From NCBI RefSeq assembly GCF_012489685.1, contig NC_080042.1:10988150-11052149 (forward strand): a stretch of 64,000 nt of DNA, read 5' to 3'. The stretch comes from Lotus japonicus (lineage: Eukaryota > Streptophyta > Magnoliopsida > Fabales > Fabaceae). The translations under genes and the position numbers were made by a program. The notes under the pieces are model-generated. The model had not been told where the DNA came from. It did no database searches and worked only from the letters and a program-made list of their open reading frames with translations. Shown piece after piece: positions 1 to 11,898 of the stretch (positions are counted from its first letter, which is position 1; every line of letters starts with the position of its first letter).

Positions 1-3000
1 AACACTTATCGGGTGGTGAATGTTTCTACAGAAGCAATCCGGTTGAGCCTATTTCCCTTCTCTTTGAAGGACGCAGCAGAGGATTGGCTGAACTCACAAC
101 CTCAAGGGAGTCTCACTACTTAGGAAGACCTTGCAGAAAAATTCACAACGAGGTTCTTCCCAAGGTCCCTCTTGAGGAAATTGAAAAATGACATCATGAC
201 GTTCACACAATCCTCAGATGAAAATCTTTATGAGGCTTGGGAGCATTTCAAGAAGCTTTTGAGGAAATGTCCTCAACACAATCTCACCCAAGCCGAATGT
301 GTGGCGAGGTTCTATGATGGGTTACTATATTCATCACGGTTTGGTTTAGACGCGGCTTCAAGTGGGGAGTTCGATGCTCTTCCCCCACAAGCGGGGTATG
401 ATTTGATAGAGAAAATGGCGATGAGAGCCATGAACTCCGAGAATGAACGCCAAATCCGAAGAAGTTCTTTTGAAGTGGAATCTTATGATAAGCTCATAGC
501 CTCCAACAAGCAACTCTCCGAGGAAGTAGCGGAAATGCGGAAACATATTCAGGATGCCAAGTCAATTGGAGCGAGAGTAACTAGTTTGGAGTGCAAATTT
601 TGTGGTGAATCTCATGATAGTAACCAGTGTACTGTTAATGATGATGTTGGCAAGGTCAGAACATTGACTCAAGGAGGAAAAGCTCCAACCTCAGAACAAA
701 GGCCTCTTGTCCAGCCGCAAATTGTGGTAAAGACGGTTGGCAAGAAGAGTCTAGAGGAGCTGATTGAGAGATTCATTGATCATACATCGAGCAATTACAA
801 GAGCCATGATATGGCTATAAAGAGCTTGGAGAGTCAATTGGGACAGCTAGCAAAGCAAATGTCCGAGAGTCACCAAGGTAAGTTCTCTTCCGAAACTTTA
901 ACTTTGACTGAGCAAGAAAATACTGTTGTTGTTTCTACTAGGAGTGGAAGAGTGTTACATGAACCAGAGGAGAAAGTTGAGGGAGAGAAAAATGAGGAAG
1001 CTGAGGTAGAAAGAGATGAGGGTGTTATGGAGGAAAGAGCTAGAGGGGCCACTAGGACTAGAGTTGTAAATACCCATACTCCTGAACTCCGCAAGATTCC
1101 ATTTCCCAAGGCTTTGGTGAAGAAAAATTTGGATAAACAATTTTATAAGTTCTTGGAAGTTTTTAAGAAACTCCACATTAACATTCCTTTCTCCGAAGCC
1201 TTGGAGCAAATGCCAATCTATGCTAAGTTCATGAAAGATATCCTCGGTAAGAGAAGGAAGTTGAGTGAGGTCGATGAAACTATCTTGATGACCGAAGAGT
1301 GTAGTGCCATTTTGCAAAGGAAGATGCCTAAAAAGAGGAGAGATCCCGGGAGTTTTACTATTCCGGTGGAGATAGAGGGGTTAACTATGGTAGAAGCCTT
1401 GTGTGATCTAGGAGCGAGTATCAACTTGATGCCGCTTAGTATGTTTAAAAGGTTGAACTTAGGTGAGGTTACCCCAACTATGATTTCTTTGCAAATGGCG
1501 GATAGGTCCTTAAAAACCCCCTACGGGATCATTGAAGATGTTGTGGTTAAGGTGGATAAGTTTGTCTTCCCAGTGGATTTTGTCATTTTAGACATGGAAG
1601 AGGACTCTAAAGTTCCTCTCATATTGGGGAGACCATTCTTAGCCACTGGTGAGGCTGAGATTAAAGTGGCTAAGGGAACTCTAACTTTGAAAGTAGGTGA
1701 AGATGAGGTCCTCTTCAATATTTTTGACTCTTTAAAACACCGAGCGGATGAGGAAGTTTTCCGATGTGAAGTAGTGGATGAGCTCGTGTGTGAAGAGTTT
1801 GTTAGGATATCTATTAAGGACCCCTTGGAAACAACAATCATGGAGGGGTTAGAGATAGAGGACCAAAATCTTGAGAGGGAACTTGATTCTTTGTATCATG
1901 AGGTTAATGCTACTCTATCTCAATTAGAATCTGTCTCATCTCTTGCCACCAAAAGCATTTGGAAAGAAGAGTTAACTAGGGATGAGGAGATTCCAATTGA
2001 GGAGAAGAGTGAGCTCAAGCCACTCCCTTCCTCTCTCAAGTATGCTTATCTTGAGGAAGGTGAGAATAAACCTGTTATTTTAAATAGTGCTCTCACTCCC
2101 TTGGAAGAGGAGAAACTCCTCAGAGTTTTGAGGGATCACAAGTCAGCTTTGGGTTGGACTATTGAAGATATCAAAGGTATTAGTCCTGCGATATGCATGC
2201 ATAAAATTTTGTTGGAAGAAAATTACAAACCTATAGTCCAACCTCAAAGAAGACTTAACCCTTCCATGAAGGATGTGGTGAGGAAAGAGATAATCAAATT
2301 GCTTGATGCAGGTGTGATTTATCCAATTTCGGATAGTGAATGGGTAAGTCCCGTTCAAGTGGTTCCCAAGAAAGGAGGCAACACTGTGGTTGCCAATGAG
2401 AACAATGAGTTGATTCCCACTCGTCAAGTGACGAAGTGGAGGGTTTGTATTGACTACCGAAGGCTGAATTCGGTAACTAGAAAGGATCACTTTCCTTTGC
2501 CTTTCATAGATCAAATGCTGGATAAGTTGGCTGGGCATCAATATTACTACTGTTTTCTTGATGGCTATTCCGGGTACAACCAAATTTGTGTTGCACCGGA
2601 AGACCAAGAGAAAACGGCATTCACTTGCCCTTACGGCGTGTTTGCTTATAAGAGAATGCCATTTGGGCTTTGCAATGCCCCAGCTACTTTCCAAAGGTGT
2701 ATGTTTGCTATTTTCTCTGACTTGATAGAGACTTGCATTGAGATTTTTATGGACGACTTCTCTGTTTTTGGTCCGAATTTTGATGCTTGTCTAGGGAATT
2801 TAGCCTTGGTTCTGAAAAGATGTCAAGAGACCAACTTGGTCTTGAATTGGGAGAAATGTCATTTCATGGTTAGGGATGGCATAGTTCTTGGACACAAGGT
2901 GTCCGAAAAGGGGATTGAGGTTGATAGAGCTAAGGTTGAAGTCATTGAAAAGCTCCCTCCCCCGACTAACATCAAGGGTATTAGGAGTTTCCTCGGGCAT

Positions 3001-4905
3001 GCTGGATTTTATAGGCGGTTTATTAAAGACTTTTCCAAATTAGCTAAGCCTATGACCAACTTGCTTGAGAAGGAAGCACCTTTTACTTTTGATGAGAATT
3101 GTTTGAAAGCTTTTGAGTTGATTAAAGAGAGTTTGGTGACAGCCCCGGTAATTGTTGCTCCGGATTGGTCTCTACCATTTGAAATCATGTGTGATGCTAG
3201 TGATCTAGCTTTAGGGGCTGTCTTGTGTCAAAAGAAAGAAAGAGTTTTGTATGTGATATATTATGCAAGTAGAGTGTTAAATGAGGCTCAAAGGAATTAC
3301 ACTACAACTGAAAAAGAGTTGTTGGGTGTAGTCTTTGCTTGTGAAAAGTTTAGGCCTTACATCTTGGGTTTTAAAGTAATTGTTCATACTGACCATGCTG
3401 CTTTGAAGCATTTGTTTGCTAAACAGGACTCTAAGCCAAGGTTGATTCGATGGGTCTTACTCCTTCAAGAGTTTGACCTTGAGATCATTGACCGGAGAGG
3501 CAAGGACAATGGCGTGGCAGACCATTTGTCAAGATTGGAAGGTGGAGCGTGCAGCCCAATGCCTATTCGAGAGGAGTTCCCGGATGAGAAACTCCTAGCT
3601 GTTTCCACCGAGGAACCCCTACCCTGGTATGTACACTTTGCTAATTTTCGTGTTGCTGGACTTATTCCCCATGACTTGACATGGCAGCAAAAGAAGAAAT
3701 TTCTGCATGATGCAAAATCTTACCTCTGGGATGACCCTTTCCTTTTCAAAATTTGTTCTGATGGAGTCATTAGAAGGTGTATCCCAGAAGTTGATTTTGA
3801 GAAAATTCTTTGGCATTGCCATGGATCAAGTTATGGTGGACATTTTAGTGGGGAGAGGACCGCTGCTAAGGTTCTCCAAAGTGGTTTCTATTGGCCTACG
3901 CTGCATAGGGATAGTAGAGCTTTTGTTGAGAGTTGTGATAGATGTCAACGAACTGGTAACATCTCGAGGAGAAATGAGATGCCCCTCAAGAATATTTTGG
4001 AAATTGAGTTGTTTGATGTTTGGGGCGTCGATTTCATGGGACCTTTCCCACCTTCTTTTGGTTGCCAGTATATTTTAGTGGCTGTGGATTATGTTTCCAA
4101 GTGGGTTGAAGCCGCTGCACTCTCAACAAATGACTCTAAGGTGGTGGTTGCTTTTCTAAAAAAGAACATTTTTACTAGGTTTGGTGTACCTAGGGCAATT
4201 ATAAGTGATGGGGGTACCCACTTTTGCAACAGAGCTTTCGAGTCTCTCATGGAAAAATATGGTGTTAAGCACAAAGTGTCTACCCCCTATCACCCCCAAA
4301 CTAGTGGGCAAGTTGAGATTTCTAATCGGGAGTTAAAACGTATTCTTGAAAAGGTGGTAGATTCTTCTAGAAAGGATTGGTCAAGGAAACTTGACGATGC
4401 TTTATGGGCCTACCGAACCGCTTTTAAAACTCCGATTGGTACCTCTCCTTTCCATTTAGTTTTTGGGAAAGCGTGTCACTTACCTGTGGAATTAGAACAC
4501 AAGGCCTATTGGGCCATAAGGAAATTGAATTTTGATTGGAAAGTTTCTAGCGAGAAGAGACTCTTGCATTTGAATGAGCTTGATGAGTTTCGACTCCGAG
4601 CTTACGAGAGTGCTAGCATCTATAAGGAAAAGACAAAGAAGTGGCATGATAGGAAAATTTTGAATAGGGAATTTGTCTCAGGGCAATTGGTGCTGCTCTT
4701 CAATTCTAGATTGAGACTCTTCCCTGGGAAACTTAAGTCTAGATGGTCTGGACCCTTTGTGGTCAGGAGGGTGTTTCCTCATGGTGCTGTTGAGGTTGAA
4801 AACCCAGAGACCAAGAATACTTTCATTTTGAATGGGCAGAGATTGAAGGTGTACCAAGGGGGTGAGGTTCTGAAGTTGGGAACCATGTTTTTCAAACCTC
4901 CTTGA
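1..4905 (+). pseudogene. Athila-type Ty3/gypsy gag-pol polyprotein, 5' partial, one stop
   Basis: The frame is open from base 1, meets TAG at 121-123, and then runs from about 172 to TGA/TAA at 4903-4905 (about 1577 residues after the stop). Domains in order: the end of gag ([16 protein letters not shown]), a retropepsin with D-L-G-A near residue 411, reverse transcriptase with FMDDFSVFG near residue 860, RNase H ([10 protein letters not shown]), the integrase HHCC zinc finger near 1215-1250, and the integrase D,D,E core ([25 protein letters not shown]) near 1286-1380. The FMDDFSVFG motif and overall order match Athila. A tRNA-Asp type primer site in the related elements at 11-28 kb agrees. 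The 5' LTR and gag start lie outside the window. The in-frame stop in gag makes this copy non-autonomous as read; I see no frameshift in pol. Confidence 0.93.
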
Positions 4906-6268
4906 TAAGGGGGATAGTCTACCTAAGACTATAACAATGGGCTGCTTGGGAGACAACCCAAGTTTTGTTTTATTTTGCTTGTTTGGTTGTTGCATTGTGC
5001 AGGGATTGAGAGCATTGATTCTGGAGTAGGAGGTGTGTCTAAGGCCTCCATGGTAATTGGTAAAGGAGGTCGACTCTTTCCCTTAGTTTAGCTCATGCAT
5101 TTTTGCATATTTTTCTTTTGTAGCTTTTATTTTTCTTTTATTCATGCATTGTTTTGTTATAGTCGTTTTTGGGTTTTTACTTCCCTATACTCACATGTTT
5201 TTTCCCGTAGTTATGCTCTCTAACATGTTGCTAGTTTTGAAAATGTTTTTGTGAATACTTGTGTTTTGTTTTTGGGGATGAGTGATTACATGTTGGGGAA
5301 GGAAGGAGGAGACTTCGGTCTTCCGAGTGTTTCTCGAGAAAGGAGTCTAGGTGAGTCCATTAAGGGTCTATCTTTGACCCTTCACCATAAAATGTCCCTG
5401 GAGGATCCTGACTCACTTGCAATTCTTGGTTCTGCGTTGATTTCGCTCATAGCATGCTTAGTGATTCTTGCTTTATTCTTAAGACTTGTAGGATTTCTTG
5501 AGATTCTGAATTCATTGTGTGAACATTGTCTTTAGTTGTCCCATTTGAGCCTTATTGGAGAATTTGTTGTAGCCAAGTTTTTGGGACGGATGTTTGGTTG
5601 GAATATTGGGGAGTGATGGTCCTTGTTGTGTTGTTTGGAGCTGGAAAAATGAGAAATAGACTCTTGCCCCAAAAAAGAAAAGAATCAGTAAAAAAGAAGG
5701 AAAGAAAAAGGACTCCTAACCAAAAGTTGGAGTTGGAAAAAAGAAAAAAAAAAAAAGAAAAAAAAAAGTTTTGAAAAGGTGGGTGCAAGAGACTTGTAAA
5801 AAAGTGTGTTGTAAGTTCCGGGGTTATTAGAAGAGGACCACACTCAATGTGCTTGAAAGCCTAGTTTTCCCTTAGGGACCAACCACCATCATGTTTTTCC
5901 TAGCCAATGTTTCAACCCTTTTGGAAGTCTCTTTGAATATTTGCATGCTTAATCTTCGTTGCTATTGGGTGAACGACATTCAGGACCTATGAACTTGCTT
6001 GTGTGCTCAGTGCACTAAATTAACATCTCGTCCTAGGATTCGTAGTTCTATATGTTTCTCATGAATGGACTCTACACTCTTCTCTTTTCAAAAGATGCAT
6101 GAAGTAGGTTGTTGGGTCTTTCTCTTGGAACTAGCTGTGATTACTTTGTGCCCCTGTTTTTGTGAAGTATTCCTTGTTGAGAGCACTTGTTTGGGAGCAT
6201 TTCTTGCGCTTGAGGGCAAGCGAGTGTTATTTACGCTCGAGGGCGAGCTGTCGTTGAGTATAGTGGTG
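4906..6268 (+). other. Athila 3' untranslated region and polypurine-like end
   Basis: Non-coding stretch between the pol stop and the 3' LTR. It carries the Athila post-pol motif (GGGCTGCTTGGGAGACAACCC near 4938), a purine-rich block at 5690-5770, and ends in a short conserved run reading GAGGGCGAGCTGTCGTTGAG just before the LTR (about 6238-6257). The same run, with few changes, precedes the LTR of the minus-strand elements at 18784-18830, so it is probably the plus-strand priming region. Short open frames here (for example 5251-5535 and a Lys-rich one at 5526-5774) have no family features. No env-like ORF is seen. Confidence 0.7.
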
Positions 6269-6690
6269 TGATGACCCTATTTTAGTAGTGTTTTTAGGGT
6301 CATTTCTTTGATAGTTTTGAGTCTTTTTGTTGAGTCTCATGTAGTGTTTCATGCATTTTTATCTTTTCTTTAGTCTTTATTTTGTTTTGGTAATTTAGTA
6401 GTTTTATAGGGAGTTTTCTTGCATTTTAGGTAAAGTTTAGGACTTGCATGGGTTTATTGTGTTAATTGAAGGATCTCTTGTGCTAATAAGCTCTTTGAGC
6501 TTCTAGAATTTTCCTTGGCTTGTTGGTTAAGTTTCAGATCAGGAACTGAAGAAGGAAGAAGGCCAATAAGCTTGGAATTGATGGGAAACTTAAAGAGGAT
6601 TGAAAAGAGGAGTTTCAGAAGCCAAAAAGCTCTTTTCAGGCGAGCTTAAGCGCCTAGGCGCTGAGGGATGGGCGCCTAGGCGCCAATTGG
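6269..6690 (+). mobile_element. Truncated 3' LTR of the Athila element
   Basis: Begins TGATGACCCTATTTTAGTAG directly after the priming region and matches the start of the complete LTR at 7879-9206, apart from a 10-base indel near 6355 and scattered substitutions. Homology stops at 6690/6691, only a few bases after a perfect 14-bp palindrome (GGCGCCTAGGCGCC). The remaining roughly 900 bases of the LTR are missing, and the sequence continues into the interior of an unrelated chromovirus-type LTR. Confidence 0.88.
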
Positions 6691-7878
6691 GCATGGAAAT
6701 TGCGAACCTAGAACAAAGAAAACACAATCATCAACACAAGCTTCACTAGGAGCAACATGATCTACTAATACTAATCGAAACCGTAAAGAAAGCCTCTAAA
6801 GCTTCAGAGTTCCTATTTAGGCACAAATTGACAACGGAGACTTCGTTCGCTAAAACGAGCATAACTTGAGCTACAGAACTCGGAACGACACGAAACCGGA
6901 GCCAAACTTTCGACAATTGAAAGAGCTACGCAATGGCTCAGGTCATAGAGACCCAAAAATTATTTTTGGACACGGTACCCTAGCAAATAGGTTTCGGTCA
7001 CTCTCAAAAATAGGGTTTCCGAACTTTTTCTTCGATCTAAATCAATTCCTAGGTATTCTTAGGCGATATCTAGGCCAGAGAAACTCTCAGAAAAATTATC
7101 GGGTCGAAAACTGTCGCAGGGGTATTTTGGTCAATATTTTTAGCTCGGAAACTCAAAATCGGAATTTCGAAAAACAAATTAGATGGGGTCGACACCAACG
7201 ACGATTATGACGACTAATCCTACTAACGCTAAGCTCAGTCAAGAGTTTTTGATTCAAAAAGCGGAACCTTTGTCAGAAATGGGTATTTTGAGCAGAATTG
7301 AAGTTCGGCGGCGATTCGACGAGATTCGGCGAAATGTAATCCTCTAAACATGCTCAGGGGCACGTAGGGAATAAGTTTAGACACTAAAATCAAGTTATTT
7401 GGACAGTTTTACAAAAAGCTCAAAACTTTGAGCATAGAAAGACATAGAGAAAAGCGACAGAATTTACGATCAGAGGTAAGGAAAAGCATCAGTACCTCGA
7501 GGGCTACGCGTAGCAACGAACTGTGGGACGATCAGGCAAGAATTGGCAAAAATCACTTCTCCTCCTCTTCCTCTCCAAAGCCACGGCCGTGTGTGTGTGT
7601 TGTGATTTTTTTTTTCATTTTTCAAGCTATTTATAGGTTTTGGAAAATGCGGAAAAATGAAAATTTCGCGATTCCGATTTTTCCTGCGCATTCCTCTGTG
7701 AATTCTAAGATAGGTTCTGGCAACAGAATTCCAAAACTCAAAAGAGGTTTCTTGGAATTAAATCAAACGATCCAAAGTCGGTGTAAATCGATTTTACCCG
7801 AAAAAGTACTTTTTGCAGTTGATGTCGGATGAGAAAACTTCGTTCTGAAGAAAGATTAGAAACATCGAGAGAAATAGG

Positions 7879-9206
7879 TGATGACCCTATTTTAGTAGTG
7901 TTTTTAGGGTCATTTCTTTGATAGTTTTGAGTCTTTTTGTTGAGTCTCATGTAGTGTTTCATGCATTCTCATGCATTTTTATCTTTTCTTTAGTCTTTAT
8001 TTTGTTTTGGTAATTTAGTAGTTTTATAGGGAGTTTTCTTGCATTTTAGGTAAAGTTTAGGACTTGCATGGGTTTATTGTGTTAATTGAAGGATCTCTTG
8101 TGCTAATAAGCTCTTTGAGCTTCTAGAATTTTCCTTGGCTTGTTGGTTAAGTTTCAGGTCAGGAACTGAAGAAGGAAGAAGGCCAATAAGCTTGGAATTG
8201 ATGGGAAACTTAAAGAGGATTGAAAAGAGGAGTTTCAGAAGCCAAAAAGCTCTTTTCAGGCGAGCTTAAGCGCCTAGGCGCTGAGGGATGGGCGCCTAGG
8301 CGCCAATTGGGTCCAGAGAGCATGTTTTTACATGCAATTGGCGCTCAGGCGCTCTGAATTGGCGCCTGAGCGCCCAGACTCGACCTGTTTGCCTATAAAT
8401 AGGCTTTTTGTCATTTCTTTTGTACCTTTTGTCATTTTTATCATTTTTTTTCATAAGTTAGAAGAGAGAGCTTGAGTTCTGGAGCTTTGGGAGCTTTCCC
8501 TAGGCCTTATGTTCCAGGTTATATCTTTATTTTCTAGCATGGATTCCATAGCCATGTTTGGCTAAAACCCCTTTTGTTTTGGGTTCTTTGGGAGACTTTG
8601 GATGTTTTAGCTTTCAATCCATTTCTATTCATGATGTTCTGAGTAAACCCTTGAATCTCACTTCTATGCTTTATCTTTCAAGCCTGTATGCATGCTAGCT
8701 TCTTACTTTTCTATAATCATAACGATAGTTTGTTATAGAATTGGGACTTGTTGTGAGATTACTCCTTCTATACTTGCTGCTAGGAATAGAGGAAGGGTTG
8801 GGGTTTGTTGGCCTGATTTGTATGCTTAGTGCTCCTAGCAATTGTTTAGGTTATCAAGGAATTGAACCTATCTATTGGTTAGGAAGGGTTTTCTTTACGA
8901 GGCATCGATAGATGGCTATCTAGGCTAGAACATCAAGGAGAGACTCCGGATTAATTAAATAGAAAGGTTTGCTTAAACTGAACTAGTTGAACAAGAACCC
9001 AAGGCAATCTCATATCTGTTTTTCAATCACTTATTTACTTGATTACTTGCCTTTTTACAAACTCAAGAAACAACCAAGTATTAAAACTGAAATTTACTTG
9101 CTTTTCAACCTTAAACTTGAATCTTAAACTGAATTTGCAATCTAATTCCCTGTGGTTCGATAATTTAAAACCCGGAGGTATTCGTACACTTGCGAATTGA
9201 CCAACA
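7879..9206 (+). mobile_element. Solo Athila-family LTR with 5-bp target duplication
   Basis: A 1328-bp unit starting TGATGACCC and ending GACCAACA. It is flanked on both sides by ATAGG (7874-7878 and 9207-9211). Removing it and one ATAGG restores continuity with the chromovirus LTR, as judged from 55825-55870. It is the same family as the truncated LTR at 6269-6690. It has a TATA-like motif inside a short palindrome (GCCTATAAATAGGC, 8392-8405) and a GC-rich cluster of GGCGCC/GCGCC motifs at 8265-8375. There is no internal region, so LTR-LTR recombination has probably removed the element body. Confidence 0.93.
8392..8405 (+). promoter_or_regulatory. TATA-box motif of the Athila-family LTR
   Basis: CTATAAATAG sits inside the symmetric sequence GCCTATAAATAGGC, about 515 bases into the LTR. 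That position fits the U3 promoter of an LTR. Transcription would start about 30 bases downstream. This is from motif and position only. Confidence 0.55.
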
Positions 9207-9679
9207 ATAGGTGTTCGCGTGTGGAATCTTCGTTTGAAGCTCCGAATAGAAAAAGTCTTCATCAACCGTTTATTTTAGGTTTCTTGAACTATCAGTGATT
9301 TAGTTTCGGCAAACTTCCGAGTATTGGAATTTGACCTTCGTACATTTTAGGGTTTCGTATCGAAACGCTTGTTATGGAAAGGAATAAGAGAAATTCTTAT
9401 ATTCCTCTTGAAGATTTTCGGAATCTATTCCTACAGTGTTCCAAGGGTGAAATTAATCTTTTCCTAAGGTTTTTGTCCTGGGCGTAAACGAATAATACTT
9501 GCGTCATAAGTTCCGTCAATTCGAATCTTGTCCTTAACCTTCTCGTGAAATATCTTCTCCATACATTTATTCCATTTAATAAACGTTTATCCAGTTTCCT
9601 TACTTCATGTTACATCGAAATTATTCGTGAATAAGAAATTTTACTAATTTATTCTAAGCTAAAAACTTGGGTCTTACAA

Positions 9680-10408
9680 TACTACCCCCCAAAAAGAAAG
9701 TTTCGTCCTCGAAACTTGGTGTCAGAGGAACTCGGGAGTGCCATTCCCTCACATAACATTTGCTAAGCTATCCTCAACGTCTCGTTTACCCTTAGGTTCT
9801 TGGTGACTCTCCCACAGATAACAACCTCCAATCTGCAACCCAATGCTAGAACTTTCCGTCCTTAACCTTGTCACTCCTATGCCAATCAAATCCTTAGTTT
9901 CCTACCCAAAGTTTGACAGTCTCTAGGTTTTACCCACTTAGGACAAGAATTCTTAGACTTAAAGTCTACTACACCTTTAATAAGTTTGGACCTCTATTAT
10001 CCTTTCGCTCTCCACACTCCTCAAGTGGAAGACTATTTCTTAAAACTACAACTTATCCGCAAGGAGAATCAAACATTTAACATAAACCCATCTATCAACT
10101 TGACTAATCATCGTTCCAATCCAATCAATCCTCCTATCATAGTCCACGCCAGCTGTGATTCCAAATATCACCCCCTCAATATTAAGTTGATCAGGCTCAA
10201 TATCTTGCGGATGAAAATTCAGAAAAACTCACTAGTAAGGCCAATGAGTCTATCTCATCAAGTAACCACGTCTAATCTAAGATCATCTCTTAATCTATCA
10301 AATATCTAACAACTCCTCCTTGCAAAAGATACTACCCTACTCCTGAAACTCATACGACCTCTCATCAGAATCCGTCTCTTAACTTCTATTCCTTCTACTG
10401 TTACATCC
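9680..10408 (-). other. Chromovirus polypurine tract and non-coding remnant
   Basis: Read on the minus strand, the bases next to the LTR are TTTTTGGGGGGTAGTAT, a good polypurine tract, preceded by GAGGACGAAACTTTC, which is common just upstream of the 3' LTR in plant chromoviruses. The rest of the stretch has no long coding frame. Protease, reverse transcriptase and integrase are absent between gag and this point, so the internal region has lost most of pol. Confidence 0.6.
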
Positions 10409-11450
10409 TTATGAAACAAGGATAGATACTATCAGGTCGAACGGTAATTCTGTCACATCTAGCTTTAACCACGTCACACAAACTAAGTCTATAACAGAAT
10501 GTGTAGCACCATAATCAAATAGTACGATAAGGGAATTACCCGGGATCTCGCGGGTACCGCGGATTAGACCCTCGTCTTCATCAACTTCAGTTCCACTGAT
10601 GAAGTAGACCCTTCCACCAGCAGTAGGCCTTCTTGCCCCAGCAACATTCGCGGCAACCTCAACTTTAGGAATCCTGCACTCTACGGCAATGTGACCTGGC
10701 TTGTTGCAGTTCCAGCACAACAGAGGACCTTCAGTACAGCGATTAGCAAAATGCCCCTTTTTGTTGCACCTAAAGCAAGTCACATCCTCTCGGTTCATCG
10801 ACGGGGTTCCAAGTGCAAATGCATTTCCGCCCGAGGGATAAAAAGTCCCAGAAGCTGCTCCCTCACCCTGAGAACGGAGGTACGGCTTCTTCTGATAGTG
10901 CTTGCCCTGGTCGTCTCTTCCTTGGTTAGTCCTTGTCGGACCTCCACTTCCTTGGTTAGACTTGTTTAGACCTCGGTACTTGCCCCTTGCGTTATCAATG
11001 GCCTCGATTCCCTTGGTCTTCTCCACCAGCACTTGGTAGCGGTTCAGCCCTAGCGGTTGCACCGCCCTCTGTAGCTCATAACTCAGCCCATCGATGAAGC
11101 GCTCACACATATAGCCTTCATCTATCTGTCCTCGAAAGTAGCGGAAATGTTTCGCCAACGACTCCAACTTAGAAGCATACTCAGCTACGGTCATGCCTCC
11201 TTGACGGAGTCTCAGAAATTGGGCCTCCTTAGCGGCTCTAGCACTATTAGGAAAGTACTTGTCCAGAAAAGCCCCACGGAAACACTCCCAGGTGATAGCT
11301 TGATTGTCAGCCTCCATCATAGCCCTAGCCCCATGCCACCAATACTCAGCTTCACCAGTCAGCAGATAGGTCGCATAATCCACTTTCATCTCAGCAGTCG
11401 TACGCAGAAAGGTGAAGATCTTAGCAGTCTCCCGAAAAGAAGTTGCAACT
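10409..11450 (-). pseudogene. Ty3/gypsy gag plus start of protease (truncated at both ends)
   Basis: The longest ATG frame is 11389-10409 (326 aa), but coding similarity continues upstream without ATG to about 11450, where the sequence switches to an Athila 3' region. It contains the gag core (EYWWHGARAMM, YFPNSARAAKEAQFL) and two zinc knuckles, CFRCNKKGHFANRC and CWNCNKPGHIAVEC, with a basic Gln/Gly-rich linker before them. The start of a retropepsin follows, in which the usual D-S-G reads D-Y-G (LFDYGATHSVID), so the active site would be damaged. The frame stops soon after and no reverse transcriptase follows. I assign it to the chromovirus-like element whose LTR pieces are at 6691-9679 and 27669-28006. 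Confidence 0.82.
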
Positions 11451-11454
11451 TGTC

Positions 11455-11695
11455 CGTGACTAGCAGTATTTCTTCTTCTTCTTCTTCTTCTTCTTCAAGC
11501 CCACCCTTAGCTCATGCTATAGCCTGGAAATTGCCTTGAAATAGCATCGTTTTCGTGCTGCAATTTCCAATGTCCGTGACTAGCAGTATTTCTTCTTCTT
11601 CTTCTTCTTCTTCTTCTTCTTCTTCTTCTTCTTCTTCTTCTTCTTCTTCTTCTTCTTCTTCTTCTTCTTCTTCTTCCTTTTTTTTTATACTAACA
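11455..11695 (-). repeat. (TTC)n microsatellite with a roughly 95-bp repeated unit
   Basis: Two runs of TTC (about 11470-11494 and 11591-11678) are separated by a unit beginning AAGCCCACCCTTAGCTC and ending GTGACTAGCAGTATTTC. The same unit plus TTC array occurs at 20167-20563 in the second Athila copy, with different array lengths. It lies in the 3' untranslated part of the element. The sequence breaks into the foreign gag fragment at about 11450, so this copy has lost the rest of its 3' region and its 3' LTR. Confidence 0.85.
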
Positions 11696-11898
11696 TTAAC
11701 AATAAGAAAACAAAAGCAGTATAAAAAAATTAAACCTAAGAAACCAAAACGAAATAGGAATTAAAACTAAAGAAATAAAATTAAAACTATCACTTGGGTT
11801 GTCTTCCAAGAAGCGCAATTTTATAGTCTTTGCTAGACTTCCCTCCATGATTATTGCGAAGGGGACAAATTCAGGGAAGTTTTCCCGCGAGTAATTTC

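Larger units (their letters stand above)
6691..9679 (-). mobile_element. Chromovirus-like (Tekay-type?) 3' LTR, truncated and interrupted
   Basis: On the minus strand this LTR starts TGTAAGACCCAAG at 9679 and runs to 6691, where its distal part is cut off by the Athila LTR. It matches the complete 3.58-kb LTR at 52672-56252 over several blocks (for example 6985-7150 against 54960-55110, and 7600-7878 against 55555-55835). A solo LTR occupies 7879-9206, so about 1.66 kb of original sequence remains. A minus-strand TATA-like motif lies at about 7619-7628 and has an equivalent at about 55570. The lineage name is tentative and rests on the gag at 10409-11450 and the TGTAA..TTACA ends. Confidence 0.8.

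Noticed and set aside
5526..5774. Lys/Glu-rich 82-residue frame
   Set aside because: It comes from a purine-rich block in the Athila 3' UTR; low complexity only.
1..9206. Reading 6269-6690 and 7879-9206 as the two LTRs of one element
   Set aside because: The second LTR has its own ATAGG target duplication inside a different LTR, and the DNA between them is chromovirus LTR, not an element body.
10691..10969. Plus-strand frame opposite the gag zinc knuckles
   Set aside because: Shadow of the minus-strand gag, which has clear CCHC motifs.
10409..11389. Host CCHC zinc-finger gene
   Set aside because: Gag core, two knuckles and the start of a retropepsin plus neighbouring LTR and polypurine tract show a retroelement.
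11555..11764. Long Ser-rich frame across the TTC run (and a Ser/Phe-rich one at 20368-20580)
   Set aside because: Translation of a microsatellite in an Athila 3' untranslated region; no unique sequence or start context.
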